NCBI GenBank assembly: GCA_964455395.1
Contig: CAYVWB010000005.1
Location: 1-64,000, forward strand
Length of the DNA: 64,000 nucleotides
Direction of reading: 5' to 3'
Source: CAYVWB01 sp964455395
GTDB taxonomy: Bacteria; Desulfobacterota; Desulfovibrionia; Desulfovibrionales; Desulfovibrionaceae
In this document: one piece after another, positions 18,280 through 27,159 of the stretch
Layout: every line of letters starts with the position of its first letter
Position numbering within the stretch: position 1 is the first letter of the stretch
Notes under the pieces: model-generated
The model's input: the letters and a program-made list of their open reading frames with translations, nothing else
What the model was told of the DNA's origin: nothing
The model's database searches: none
Position numbers and translations under genes: made by a program

Positions 18280-18790
18280 GGTCGTGCTCCGCCACCGTCA
18301 CACGGAAGACGTCACGGATGATCCCGCCGGCTTCCGGCCAGAGCGTGGTCTCCACGATGGGAACGCCGTGATGCAGCAGCCTGACGCGCACGGCCGCCCG
18401 AGGGCTCTGCCCGAACCCACCCGAGGCTGTGCCTGCCTCCACGAGGTATTCGGTCACACCGGGCCGGAGCCCCGGCGGCGGCGAAAGCACGAGGGGTTCG
18501 CCGGGCGTGGTCTCCGCCGTGGTGAAGGCCGCCGCCACCGCCCCGTTCGTGGAGACCGCCAAGGCGTGGTCCGCCAGGGGGGCGCCGGGCAAGGCGAAGG
18601 GGTCCGGCGCGAGTTCGCCGAGAACAGTCAGCTCCAGGCTGTACGCCGCAGCCTGTTCCGCAAAGGTGGCGGCGTCGACAGCCGGCGCGGAGACCGCTGC
18701 GGCCCGCGGCCCCTCGCCACGGCCGACAAGGTAGAGCGCAAGCCCCCCCACGATGACGATCCAGACCAACGCGACGCCGATCAACCGCAT
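18272..18790 (-). CDS. Membrane-anchored hypothetical protein in metal importer operon
   Basis: This 172-residue protein has one N-terminal membrane segment (LIGVALVWIVIVGGLALYLVG) followed by a soluble, probably periplasmic domain rich in Ala, Pro and beta-prone stretches. The C-terminus ends in HDHE. I do not recognise the family. It begins directly behind the stop codon of the binding-protein gene and overlaps the ATPase gene by 8 bases, so it is clearly part of the importer operon. An accessory role in metal delivery or in anchoring the binding protein is an inference from context only. Confidence 0.7.
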   Translation of the reverse strand: MRLIGVALVWIVIVGGLALYLVGRGEGPRAAAVSAPAVDAATFAEQAAAYSLELTVLGELAPDPFALPGAPLADHALAVSTNGAVAAAFTTAETTPGEPLVLSPPPGLRPGVTEYLVEAGTASGGFGQSPRAAVRVRLLHHGVPIVETTLWPEAGGIIRDVFRVTVAEHDHE

Positions 18791-19801
18791 CTAGTCGGTC
18801 TCCCCGTCCTTGCCGGTCAACGCGCCGATGATGCGCAGGACGTTCTCCCGCATCATGCCGATGTAGGTTTCCGCAGCGGAGCCTGCTTCGCCCATGGAGT
18901 CCGAATAGAGCTCCCCGCCGATGCGCACGCCGGCTTCCCGAGCGATCTCGCGCACGATCTTCGGGTTCACGCTGGTCTCCACGAAGACGGCTTTGGCGCC
19001 GGACTCCACGATGGAGCGCACCACCCGGGCCCGGGACGAAGGCGTCATGCCACCGCCCACTTCCGCTCCGGTGGACCAGCCCACAGGCGCGAGGCTCAAG
19101 TAGTCGTTGGCAGGGTTGAATTTGTAGGCGCGACAGAAATAGTTGAATGCGTCGTGACTGGTGACGAGCACGCGCTCCTGCGGCGGGATGACGCTGACCT
19201 GCGCGCGGATCCAAGCGTCCAGGGCGCGGAGCTGGTTGGTGTAGAGCGCGGCGCGGGCTTCGTACTTCCAGGCGTTGGGCGGGTCCAGCTCGGTGAAGGC
19301 GCGCGTGATGTTCTGCACGTAGATGGCGGCGTTCCGGGGGTCGAACCACGCGTGAGGGTCCAGCACCGGCTCGCCGCCGTATTCCATCTCCAGAGGCGGC
19401 ACGCCGTCGGAGCAGACCACCAGGGGCTTGCCGGCGTCGCCGGCGAGCTTGGCCATCCAGTTGGCGCCCTCCAGGTTGAGTCCGTTCTGGAGGGTGAGGC
19501 TGGCCTCCATGACGAGACGGGCGTCTCCCGGCGTGGGCACATAGGTGTGGGGGTCGGCCCCCGGCGCGAGGATGCTGCGCACCTCGAGTTCGTCCCCTGC
19601 GATGTGGCGGGCCATGTCCGCGATCTGGGTGGTGGAGGCCGCCACCATGAGCGTCGCCCGGTCCTCGCTCTTGTCCGTCTCCGCGCGAGCGACGGCGGCG
19701 TCCCGATACGTCGGGGGAACGAGCGTCGCCACAAGCAGCACGCTCACCGCCAGCACAGCGCGGCGCCACTGTTGCAAACCATCGCTTGATATATTTTTCA
19801 C
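18791..19801 (-). CDS. Metal ABC transporter substrate-binding protein (TroA/ZnuA family)
   Basis: This 336-residue protein is a cluster A-I metal-binding lipoprotein-like or periplasmic protein. The GTG at 19801 has a good AAAGGGAG ribosome site, and a hydrophobic signal segment follows (AVLAVSVLLVATLVPP). Metal-ligand motifs are visible: PHTYVPTPGDARLV, LDPHAWFDPRNA, VFVETSVNPK and LYSDSMG. It lacks the long His-rich loop of many zinc-specific ZnuA proteins, so manganese or iron is possible. It is the first gene of the four-gene importer operon, transcribed divergently from qmoC. Confidence 0.9.
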   Translation of the reverse strand: MKNISSDGLQQWRRAVLAVSVLLVATLVPPTYRDAAVARAETDKSEDRATLMVAASTTQIADMARHIAGDELEVRSILAPGADPHTYVPTPGDARLVMEASLTLQNGLNLEGANWMAKLAGDAGKPLVVCSDGVPPLEMEYGGEPVLDPHAWFDPRNAAIYVQNITRAFTELDPPNAWKYEARAALYTNQLRALDAWIRAQVSVIPPQERVLVTSHDAFNYFCRAYKFNPANDYLSLAPVGWSTGAEVGGGMTPSSRARVVRSIVESGAKAVFVETSVNPKIVREIAREAGVRIGGELYSDSMGEAGSAAETYIGMMRENVLRIIGALTGKDGETD

Positions 19802-20353
19802 GAAAGCTCCCTTTCCTGGAAAGTTTTCCTCGCTTGAGGGCGTGTCGATCCACCCATGTCCTTTAGCACAATCGCGTCGCTGGTGTACAGCCATTCTCCA
19901 ACGCGAGACCTGCTTCGAGGCGGCGCGCGCCTTCATGAAACGCTTCCATCGGCCGTGGACAAGTGTCTCCGATTCACAGCAGGCTTCGTCCCTGTCTCCC
20001 CTGTCTCCTGTCGGCCCTGTCTCCTGTCGCCCCGCATCTTGTGCGCGCCATGCGGAACAGTCGTCCCCCTCCGGGCCTCGAGCGAGGGCGTCAAGCACGG
20101 CGCGTCAAACGGCGCGGACGTGAGGGGACAAGCCGGGAGCGCGCTGGCGGCGTGGCGTCCGGTGTTGTCCGGGCGTGTCGAGGAGACGTTGCTGGCGCGT
20201 CGGGCGGAAAAAAAGGGTTGGTTTTTCCGTCGAGTCCTGGTAAGCGTTCGGCTGCTTAAGAAATTCTTCACAAGCACGGCGGCGCGTCCGTCAGATGGCG
20301 TTCCGCGTCGTCTGCAGGCGAGGAGTCGCCATTCCTACATGAAGGAGTCCCGC
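19802..20353. other. Divergent intergenic region between metal importer and qmoC
   Basis: No gene is supported here. A short direct repeat lies at 19991-20031, where CCTGTCTCC is followed by two 16-nt copies of CCTGTCTCCTGTCG plus two bases. Both operons must be started from this region. I could not settle on one clear promoter or a Fur/MntR-like palindrome. Confidence 0.4.
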
Positions 20354-21556
20354 ATGCCAGAACCGGTACGCATCCAGCCTGACAGAGCGTTCATCAACGA
20401 ACTCCAGGCCGCGGGCGGAGAGACGGTGAAACGCTGCTATCAGTGCGCCACCTGCAGCGTGGTCTGCCCCCTCGCTCCGCAAGACCACCCCTATCCCCGC
20501 AAAGAGATGATCTGGGCGCAGTGGGGCCTGAAAGACAAGCTCACCACGGACATCGACGTCTGGCTCTGCCACAACTGCGGCGCCTGCTCCGACTACTGTC
20601 CCCGCGGCGCCAAGCCGGCCGAACTGCTCGCCGCCGTGCGCAACCTCACGTACAAGCAGCTCACCAAGCCCTCCATCCTCGGCGAGTGGATGAGCTCGCC
20701 AAAGCACCTCTGGAAGCTCGCAGCCATCCCGGCGGTCATCTTCCTCATCATCTGGGCCATCACGGCCGGGCTTTCCATCCCTGAAGGCGAGATCATCTTC
20801 GCCAAGATTTTCCCTGGCGACTACACCATCGACCCGGTCTTCAGCCTCGTTTCGATCTTCGTGACGGTCGTCTTCGTCATGGGCGTGCGCACTTTGCTGA
20901 AGGGTTTCAAAGCGCAGCCCAAGACGGTCTTCATCGGGCCCCACCGGAAGCCCACGTTCATCGAAGCGGTGAAAGGCGTGGTGACGGACGAGCTGGCCAC
21001 CCACCGCAAGTGGAAGGAATGCGGAGAGGACACCCCCCAGGATGCGCTGAAATACAAAGGCCACTGGCTGGTTTTCTGGGCGTTCGTGGCGCTGCTCATC
21101 GTCACCAGCGTAGTGGCCATCGGGCACTGGGGCGGCAAGGTGATCCCCTTCATCGCGCCGGCTGGGCACACCCCCATGCACCTGCTCAACCCGGTGAAGA
21201 TTCTGGCGAATGTAGGCGCCGTGGCCTTGGTGGCCGGTTTGTGGATGCTCACCATGCGGCGTCTGGAGAAGGACCGCGAAAACGGCGGCAGCACCTACTA
21301 CGACTGGTACTTGCTCGGCGTCATCTGGGCGGTGGGCCTTACCGGCATCGGTTGCCAGATCTTCCGGCTGGCGGACCTCCCCCGGCTGGCGTACCTCACC
21401 TACTACGTCCACCTCATCACCGTGTTCATGCTCATCGCCTATCTGCCGTGGTCCAAGCTGGGCCACTTGGTCTATCGCACCACGGCGCTCATCTACACCC
21501 GCATGACCGGCCGCGTCCCCACTGTCTCCAGCGGCCCCAAGACCTTTGAGCTCTAG
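20354..21556 (+). CDS. qmoC: QmoC-like membrane subunit of quinone-interacting oxidoreductase
   Basis: This 400-residue protein combines an HdrC-like iron-sulfur part with an HdrE-like membrane part. Two C-x2-C-x2-C-x3-C-P motifs (C28, C31, C34, C38 and C72, C75, C78, C82) should bind two [4Fe-4S] clusters. About six membrane helices follow and would hold heme b and the quinone site. In sulfate reducers QmoABC passes electrons between menaquinol and APS reductase. GAAGGAG lies 6 bases upstream of the ATG. Unusually, qmoA and qmoB are not upstream: the neighbour is a divergent metal importer. A downstream partner gene follows after 35 bases. Confidence 0.85.
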   Translation: MPEPVRIQPDRAFINELQAAGGETVKRCYQCATCSVVCPLAPQDHPYPRKEMIWAQWGLKDKLTTDIDVWLCHNCGACSDYCPRGAKPAELLAAVRNLTYKQLTKPSILGEWMSSPKHLWKLAAIPAVIFLIIWAITAGLSIPEGEIIFAKIFPGDYTIDPVFSLVSIFVTVVFVMGVRTLLKGFKAQPKTVFIGPHRKPTFIEAVKGVVTDELATHRKWKECGEDTPQDALKYKGHWLVFWAFVALLIVTSVVAIGHWGGKVIPFIAPAGHTPMHLLNPVKILANVGAVALVAGLWMLTMRRLEKDRENGGSTYYDWYLLGVIWAVGLTGIGCQIFRLADLPRLAYLTYYVHLITVFMLIAYLPWSKLGHLVYRTTALIYTRMTGRVPTVSSGPKTFEL

Positions 21557-21591
21557 TCCGGAACTCAAAAAATTTCAGGAGGATGACCCCC

Positions 21592-22272
21592 ATGTCTGAA
21601 GAAAGGAAGATCTTTCCCATGAGCACCTTCGCCGCCTTCCTCAAAGGCGTGCAGAAGGACGCGCAGAAGGGCGCCGTCAAGGAAATGCTGGAGCACCTCA
21701 CAGGCCGCGACCTCGACGACGACATGATCCCCTTCGCCGAAGCCATCGGCAAGGCTTATGTCTACGAGCAACACCCCCAGCTCGTCTCCATGAAGGATAC
21801 CGAAGTGCTCACCATGGGCGACAACGTCTCCGTCACCCCCTTGCCCCCGGAGACCAAAGCCGAAGCGGACGCCGTCTTCGCGCGCATCGAAAACGCCAAG
21901 AAGACCGTGGTCGAACAAGCCGAGACCATCACTTCGCTCGAAGCAGACAACGCCCAGTTCGCCTCCAAGAACGCCGAGCTGGAAAAGGCCGTCGCCGAAT
22001 ACAAAGGCAAAGTGGAAGCCTTCGAAGCCTCGGCCAAGGGTGATGGGGACAAGATCATCGTCGCTTCGCAAGCCACGGTGGAAGAATACATCGGCAAGGT
22101 CAAAGAGCTTTTGGAGCAGATCGAGGACGTGAAGAAGCACGGCGTGGTGACCGTGGCTGCAGGCGGCGCTGCCGCCGGCGCCGCCGCCGCCCCGGCCGAG
22201 GAAGCCGGCGGCGTGCCGGACGACTTCGGCTTCGGCGCTTCCGGTTCGGACTCGGACGGCTTCGGCTTCTGA
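21592..22272 (+). CDS. Acidic coiled-coil protein downstream of qmoC (position of qmoD)
   Basis: This 226-residue soluble acidic protein has a perfect AGGAGG 9 bases upstream of the ATG at 21592. The N-terminal ~90 residues look globular (STFAAFLKGVQKDAQKGAVK). A long heptad-like coiled coil spans roughly residues 95-180 (AEADAVFARIENAKKTVVEQ). An Ala-rich linker leads to a Gly/Phe/Asp tail ending DGFGF. In Desulfovibrio a conserved gene of unknown function often follows qmoC (called qmoD in some work). The position fits, but I could not verify homology. It shares an operon with qmoC and ends at a terminator. Confidence 0.65.
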   Translation: MSEERKIFPMSTFAAFLKGVQKDAQKGAVKEMLEHLTGRDLDDDMIPFAEAIGKAYVYEQHPQLVSMKDTEVLTMGDNVSVTPLPPETKAEADAVFARIENAKKTVVEQAETITSLEADNAQFASKNAELEKAVAEYKGKVEAFEASAKGDGDKIIVASQATVEEYIGKVKELLEQIEDVKKHGVVTVAAGGAAAGAAAAPAEEAGGVPDDFGFGASGSDSDGFGF

Positions 22273-22301
22273 TCGCCGCCGCCAGCGCTGCATCACATTC
22301 G

Positions 22302-22332
22302 CCCCCTGGGACGCTCGTCCCGGGGGGTTTTT
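22302..22332 (+). terminator. Intrinsic terminator after qmoC operon
   Basis: CCCCCTGGGA (22302-22311) and TCCCGGGGGG (22318-22327) form a GC-rich stem with one mismatch, followed by five T residues. It ends the qmoC pair and faces the convergent cyclase gene. Confidence 0.8.
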
Positions 22333-22366
22333 GCGTGGGCGCGCAAGCAGCACGACGCGCGGTGGG

Positions 22367-23266
22367 TCAGCCGTCCAGCGCGCTGACAATGCGGAAGCGC
22401 ACCACATCCGGGCTGTCGTAGTAGTCCCGCCCGAAGCTGATGCGGCCGTGCCCCTGGAGGGCTATCTCGTCGCGGTGGAGGAAGGTCTTGCGCTCGTCCT
22501 CCAGGTAGACGAATGTGCCGTTGGTGGAGAAATCGCGCAGCACGAACTTGTTGTTGTTGACGGAGATGACGGCGTGCTGCTTGGAGATGAACTGGTTGTC
22601 GATGGAGAGGTCGTTGAGGCTGCGCCGGCCGATGGTGATGTCGATGTTGTCCCGGTTGATAACGTGGACGATATCGCGGAACTCCAGCTCCATGGCTTCG
22701 GAGGTGGTGATGTCCAGCTGGGAGTCGCGGAAGATGGCGGTGGCGTCGGCCTTGGCTTCATCCCACCACATCACTTCATAGATGGGGGCCTTGTCGCGTT
22801 TGCCCTTCAGATGCGCGCGTGTCAGGTAGCGAACGCCCACGCCGGCGCGCTGGGCGTTGTCCGCGATGATCTTGGTGGCGATGATCTGCCCGCTGGAAGC
22901 GATCTCCAGTGCGCGGTGGCAGACATTCACGGCGTCGCCGTAGCAGTCTGCGTCCTCCAGAATCACCTCGCCGGCGTGCACGCCCACGCGCAAGGCGATG
23001 TCCGCGGGTTTGCGCGTCTCCTCCAGTATGCGGCGTTGCAGGTCGCAAGCGGCTTCGATGCAGTGGTCCACCCGCCCGAAGACGCAGAAGACGCCGTCCC
23101 CCGTGGTCTTCACCACCCGACCGCGACAGCGGGTGACAATGGACTGGAGCTCGTCCAGGCACCCGGAGACGAGACCATGGGCCTTCTCGTTGCCCAGCGA
23201 ATCGTACAACTGGGTGGAGCCGGTGATGTCGGCGAAGAGGATGGCGAGTCGTAACGTACGGGCCAT
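22367..23266 (-). CDS. Class III nucleotide cyclase with C-terminal FHA domain
   Basis: This 299-residue soluble protein has an N-terminal class III adenylate/guanylate cyclase domain. LAILFADITGST gives the first metal-binding Asp, and VVKTTGDGVFCVF gives the second. LRVGVHAGEV and YGDAVNVCHRALEIA are further family motifs. The C-terminal ~90 residues are an FHA domain (TIGRRSLNDLSI, FISKQHAVISV, DFSTNGTFV) that would bind phosphothreonine peptides. Cyclase-FHA pairings are known but uncommon, and suggest that a Ser/Thr kinase signal controls or localises cyclic nucleotide production. The start is the ATG at 23266. It is monocistronic. Confidence 0.9.
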   Translation of the reverse strand: MARTLRLAILFADITGSTQLYDSLGNEKAHGLVSGCLDELQSIVTRCRGRVVKTTGDGVFCVFGRVDHCIEAACDLQRRILEETRKPADIALRVGVHAGEVILEDADCYGDAVNVCHRALEIASSGQIIATKIIADNAQRAGVGVRYLTRAHLKGKRDKAPIYEVMWWDEAKADATAIFRDSQLDITTSEAMELEFRDIVHVINRDNIDITIGRRSLNDLSIDNQFISKQHAVISVNNNKFVLRDFSTNGTFVYLEDERKTFLHRDEIALQGHGRISFGRDYYDSPDVVRFRIVSALDG

Positions 23267-23728
23267 GGCGTCTCGGGGAATGCTGGAGGAGAGCTCACCA
23301 GACGGGTCCCTCTTACACCAACTACTTGAAAAACGCCACGATCAATCCTCACCGAAAAACACCAGCCTCGGGCGACGACGACGCAAGAGGTCTGCGCGAC
23401 GCCACGCAGCAGATTGCGGCGCATTGCGCATGCTTGCGTGAGATTGCGCCCCATTGCCCATTTTCCCGCCGTGGAGCGCCGTGACGCGCAGGGCGAGCGG
23501 AGCGCCGCGCCGAGGCTTCCCGGCGCCCATGGATTCAAGCACGCATGGGCGGGACGCGCTCCCAGGACTCCAGGGACCCATGGGGCCCAAGGATGGCGCG
23601 CACTCCAAAGACTCCAGGGACGCATGGACGATGCCCACTCAAGGGACGCCTGGACAGAGTCTCCGGGACGCCGCAGCGACCCCGGGCGCCGGGAAACGAA
23701 GGGCCGGCCGATCGACTGTCGGAGCGGG
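23267..23728. other. Intergenic region with repeated motif and degenerate repeats
   Basis: No gene is supported. Positions 23416-23446 hold a near-copy of the motif at 4118-4146, also upstream of a minus-strand gene. At 23566-23583 and 23610-23627 an 18-nt word, GACTCCAGGGAC(C/G)CATGG, occurs twice at a 44-nt interval. Looser copies (AAGGGACGCCTGG) follow. Confidence 0.5.
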
Positions 23729-25255
23729 TCAAGAGGATGGGTCGGACCGCGAGGGCGGCGCGCACGCCGCGTCCTCGTCCTGTCGCGCAGCCACATGCTT
23801 CAGCCTGTTCTCCAGCACCCTCAGGAACTGGTCCCACGCCAGGCGCAGGTAGCTCTGGTAGGAGACGCTGTCGTGCTGTGGACTCACCCACCGCACCAGC
23901 ACGCCACGGCCCAAGGCCTTTTCGCGTTCGCTGCGCGGAGCCATGGGGTGTAGCCGTTCGGCGCGTCTCCATTGACGCACCGTCTGTCCGTGGCGCGTCA
24001 CGGAAACCTCGTCGAAGTCCAGATCGCGGACCCCTGCTTCCAGCATGTCCAGCAACGCTTCCTCATCGCACGTGCGCTGGGCCTTGCGGCTCATGAACTC
24101 GATGAAGCTCGCCAGATACTTCATGTGGGGTCGGTTCACCCAGATCCGCGGCAGGGTCTCCCGGGTATAGAGCCGCACCACGAGCACGATGAGCCCCAGC
24201 CCCACCACGCCCGAAAGGAGCACATACGCGCGGTAGAAGCCGTGGGCCGGCCCCAGAACCAGGGTGAGCGTGATGGCCGACAGCATGGCGCTGAACGCAT
24301 AGAGGATGGCGACCACCGCACGAGGCCGGCCGAGCTTGTCCATCAACCGGTGGTGGATATGGTCCGTATCCGGCAGAAAGACGCGGCGGCCGCTCACGCT
24401 GCGGCGGATGATGGAGAGGGCCACGTCCAGAAGCGCCACCCCGAACGGCAGAAAGGGCGCCAGCAACATGATGATGGTGCCGGAGCGCTGCCCCGCGCTG
24501 GGCGCCGCCGAGCTGGTGGCCAGCGTTCCCAGCAGAAACCCCAGCATCAATGAACCGCTGTCGCCCATGAAAATGGAAGCCGGTGGGAAATTGTGCCGCA
24601 AAAACGCCAGCAAGCCGCCGCTGACGCCAAACCCCACCACCGCGCCGAAGATGTCGCCATGGTGCAGCCCGATGATCCCGCACACCAAGGCGGCGAAAAA
24701 ACAAATGCCCCCGGCCAGACCATCCACGCCATCCACCAGATTCACGGCGTTGGTGATGGTCAGCACCGCCAGCGCGAAGAGCGCGTGCCCGAACCAGCCG
24801 AACTCCACGAAACCCACGAAAGGCAACGTGGCGTTCTGGATGGTGTGCCCGCCCAGCAGCAGAATGCCAACGCCCACCAGCTCGCCGCCCAGCTTGAGCT
24901 TCCAGCCGATGTTGTAGCGGTCGTCCGCCACGCCCAAGAGCATCACCCATGTGGCCCCCAGAAACAACGACACCGTATGCGCCATGCCGGGATGCGTGTA
25001 CCCCGGCGGCCAGCGCGTGAAGACGGTGTAGAAGAGCGCCGTCGCCACGAGAAACGCGCCATAGATGGCCACGCCGCCGAGCACGGGCACAGACTTGTCG
25101 TGCCGGCTGTGTCCGCCGGGGTGACTCAAGAACCCGTACCGCCACGCCAGCGACTTCAAGGGCCCCATCAACGCAAGCCCCGCGAGAAGCCCCACGACGC
25201 CGACGCCGAACATGAGCAGCGCGACATGCAAAAAAGGAAGGGAATCCATGATCAT
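23729..25255 (-). CDS. WecA/MraY-family polyprenyl-phosphate sugar-1-phosphate transferase
   Basis: This 508-residue inner-membrane enzyme would transfer a sugar-1-phosphate from a UDP-sugar to a polyprenyl phosphate, the first step of a surface glycan. Motifs include VLGGVAIYG, GVADDRYNIGWK, NAVNLVDGVDGLAGG, IFMGDSGSLMLGFLLG and the HIHHRL histidine motif near the end of the catalytic part. About 11 membrane helices occupy residues 1 to about 345. A ~150-residue cytoplasmic C-terminal extension (MKYLASFIEFMSRKAQRTCDE onward) is longer than in WecA and of unknown role. Start is the ATG at 25255 or the in-frame ATG at 25249; neither has a strong ribosome site. Confidence 0.88.
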   Translation of the reverse strand: MIMDSLPFLHVALLMFGVGVVGLLAGLALMGPLKSLAWRYGFLSHPGGHSRHDKSVPVLGGVAIYGAFLVATALFYTVFTRWPPGYTHPGMAHTVSLFLGATWVMLLGVADDRYNIGWKLKLGGELVGVGILLLGGHTIQNATLPFVGFVEFGWFGHALFALAVLTITNAVNLVDGVDGLAGGICFFAALVCGIIGLHHGDIFGAVVGFGVSGGLLAFLRHNFPPASIFMGDSGSLMLGFLLGTLATSSAAPSAGQRSGTIIMLLAPFLPFGVALLDVALSIIRRSVSGRRVFLPDTDHIHHRLMDKLGRPRAVVAILYAFSAMLSAITLTLVLGPAHGFYRAYVLLSGVVGLGLIVLVVRLYTRETLPRIWVNRPHMKYLASFIEFMSRKAQRTCDEEALLDMLEAGVRDLDFDEVSVTRHGQTVRQWRRAERLHPMAPRSEREKALGRGVLVRWVSPQHDSVSYQSYLRLAWDQFLRVLENRLKHVAARQDEDAACAPPSRSDPSS

Positions 25256-25448
25256 AGACGGTAGCTTTCGATCCCGGCCAGGAGGTGTCTGCGGTGCAGC
25301 GCCGCCAGACGACGGCAAGTCGCTTGGTTCATACGCACATTGTCCGACGCCGTAAAGCGCGATGGATACAGCGCATGGCGCCGCCATACAATCAACAATC
25401 AACCAACAAAATCAAACAAGGCCAGACCATCGCACCTCATGTTTCCTC

Positions 25449-25477
25449 TTGACGTCCTTGCGTATTTTTTGTAAACA
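25449..25477 (+). promoter_or_regulatory. Promoter for MerR-like gene
   Basis: TTGACG at 25449-25454 and TAAACA at 25472-25477 have a 17-bp spacer within an AT-rich segment, ending 18 bases upstream of the ATG. Confidence 0.5.
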
Positions 25478-25495
25478 ACAACCATTCAACCAGCC

Positions 25496-26389
25496 ATGAT
25501 CATGCATGACGACTACCTCAGCCTGCGGGAGATCGGCCGGCGATTGAACATCCCACCCTCCTCCCTGGCGTACTACAAGGATAAGTTCCAACAGTACATC
25601 CCCCAGCATGCCGGGGGCGGCAAACGCGTGCGCTACCCCGCCGAAGCCCTCGCCGTCTTCAAGGAGATCCGCGAAATGTTCAACAACAACTACACGACGG
25701 AACAAATCGAGCGCGGCCTCGCACAGCGGCCCGACGCGTCTCACGCCTTCCCCAAGGAACACCAGACGCCCACCCGCGAACTCGGCCCCGTCCTCGACAA
25801 GCTCGCCGACCTTCTGGACGCGCAAGCCCTTTTCCGCGCGGAAATTGACGCTTTGCGGCATGAAGTCGCCACCCTCAAGCAGGAGCGCGACGAGTCTCGC
25901 GACACCGTCCTCGCCTTGCAAGCCGAGGTGGACGCCTTGCGCAAGGAGCGTGCGCTCATGTTCGAAGAAGTGTGGGAACGTCTGGAAACCCGCCCCACTC
26001 GAGACGAGGCGCCGCCGCGGTCGTACCTCCACAAGCCCCTGGTGGTGATGAACGACAAAGGGGAATTTCTCGGCGTGGCTGGTAAAAGCGGCCACTTCAG
26101 CCTGGCGGAGTTCATCCGGCTGGTGCGCGAGAGCGCCCACGCCCGCGCCGGCGCTGGCCGCCGCGTAACACTGCGCTGGAAACGCCATGATCGCGACCGC
26201 TACACACTCACCATCTCCACGCGTGGCGAGGAGACAGCGCACGAACATCAAGTGGAGACACAAGCCACCACGACGCCCAGCGGCAACGCGGTGACGCGCA
26301 TCCAGAATCTCGTCATCGACGGCGAGCCCGTGCCGGAGCCGTTTTTGCTGGTGCTCTTCCGCAAGATCCGCGAGGACTTCGCAGGCTAG
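25496..26389 (+). CDS. MerR-like HTH regulator with coiled coil
   Basis: This 297-residue protein begins with a MerR-type winged-helix segment (YLSLREIGRRLNIPPSSLAYYKDKF, RVRYPAEALAVFKEIREMF). A long coiled coil spans about residues 95-165 (LFRAEIDALRHEVATLKQER) and should make it dimeric. The C-terminal ~110 residues (SYLHKPLVVMNDKGEFLGVAG onward) form a separate beta-rich domain I do not recognise. It has no cysteine or histidine cluster typical of metal-sensing MerR proteins. Start is the ATG at 25496, with its own promoter, divergent from the WecA-like gene, which may be its target. Confidence 0.75.
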   Translation: MIMHDDYLSLREIGRRLNIPPSSLAYYKDKFQQYIPQHAGGGKRVRYPAEALAVFKEIREMFNNNYTTEQIERGLAQRPDASHAFPKEHQTPTRELGPVLDKLADLLDAQALFRAEIDALRHEVATLKQERDESRDTVLALQAEVDALRKERALMFEEVWERLETRPTRDEAPPRSYLHKPLVVMNDKGEFLGVAGKSGHFSLAEFIRLVRESAHARAGAGRRVTLRWKRHDRDRYTLTISTRGEETAHEHQVETQATTTPSGNAVTRIQNLVIDGEPVPEPFLLVLFRKIREDFAG

Positions 26390-26736
26390 ACAAAACAGTG
26401 GCATTCCGGCATATTAGACATTCTCATGAGGATTGGAGCCGCATCAACGGCGCGCAATCGCAACGAAAAAATATGAACATGCTGAAATGCGTAGACCTTT
26501 TTTCCTGAAGAATATTTAGAAAAATTCTTGATTCGCGGCTGGCTTTGCGCTAGGTAAAAAGCAATCGAATCGCAAGACTCTCATGGTGGGAGTGGAGCTC
26601 TCGAAACGACGCTTCGGCGCGACGCCCTTACCGGCCGCAGTCCACACGGCCCCGTCCCAAGGCAGGACAACCCGTCGCGCCCTCCCAAATGAGCCGGAGC
26701 CAGCCCTCCTGGCGCCGGCTGGAGCAGGGGGATACG
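26390..26736. other. Intergenic, AT-rich, no gene seen
   Basis: The 347 bases after the MerR-like gene are AT-rich at 26390-26580 and include a T-rich stretch CCTTTTTTCC near 26490. A possible -35 TTGATT at about 26528 lacks a clear -10. Nothing else is supported. Confidence 0.35.
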
Positions 26737-27159
26737 ATGCCGCAGGTAGCAGCCCGGATCACGCCAAACCACGAGCAGTGGCTCAAGGAATTCTTCAAGA
26801 CCAAGTCCGCCGGCGCGGAGTTCATTCTCCCTTGGGCCGTGGACACCTTTTTCCGCGCCATCAATGGTCTCAAGAGCCAGTTCTCCATGGCGGAGCTCAA
26901 GACCATCATCGAAGCGCACAAGGACGTCCGTCTGCTCCCGGACCAGTCCCGTGTGGCCTACCTCCAGCTGCGTCTGCAGGACGCCTGCGAGCTGGATCTC
27001 GTCCACACGAAGCACGGCTCCTCCCCCGCCACCATCGACGCCAAGATCAAACGCCTGGACGACACCCAGGCCACCGCGCTCATGATCTGGGCCACAGCCT
27101 TCTGGGTCTCCAAGGAGTATGACAACATCGCCCTGGAAGACTACCTCAAGATCCACTAG
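26737..27159 (+). CDS. Conserved-looking hypothetical protein
   Basis: This is a 140-residue soluble, mostly helical protein. The ATG at 26737 has an AGGGGG ribosome site 8 bases upstream. Earlier in-frame starts lack one. The sequence (ITPNHEQWLKEFFKTKSAGAEFILPWAVDTFFRAI) reads like a small DNA- or protein-interaction helical bundle, and its codon use matches the genome. I do not recognise the family. It stands alone, convergent with the copper ATPase gene. Confidence 0.65.
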   Translation: MPQVAARITPNHEQWLKEFFKTKSAGAEFILPWAVDTFFRAINGLKSQFSMAELKTIIEAHKDVRLLPDQSRVAYLQLRLQDACELDLVHTKHGSSPATIDAKIKRLDDTQATALMIWATAFWVSKEYDNIALEDYLKIH

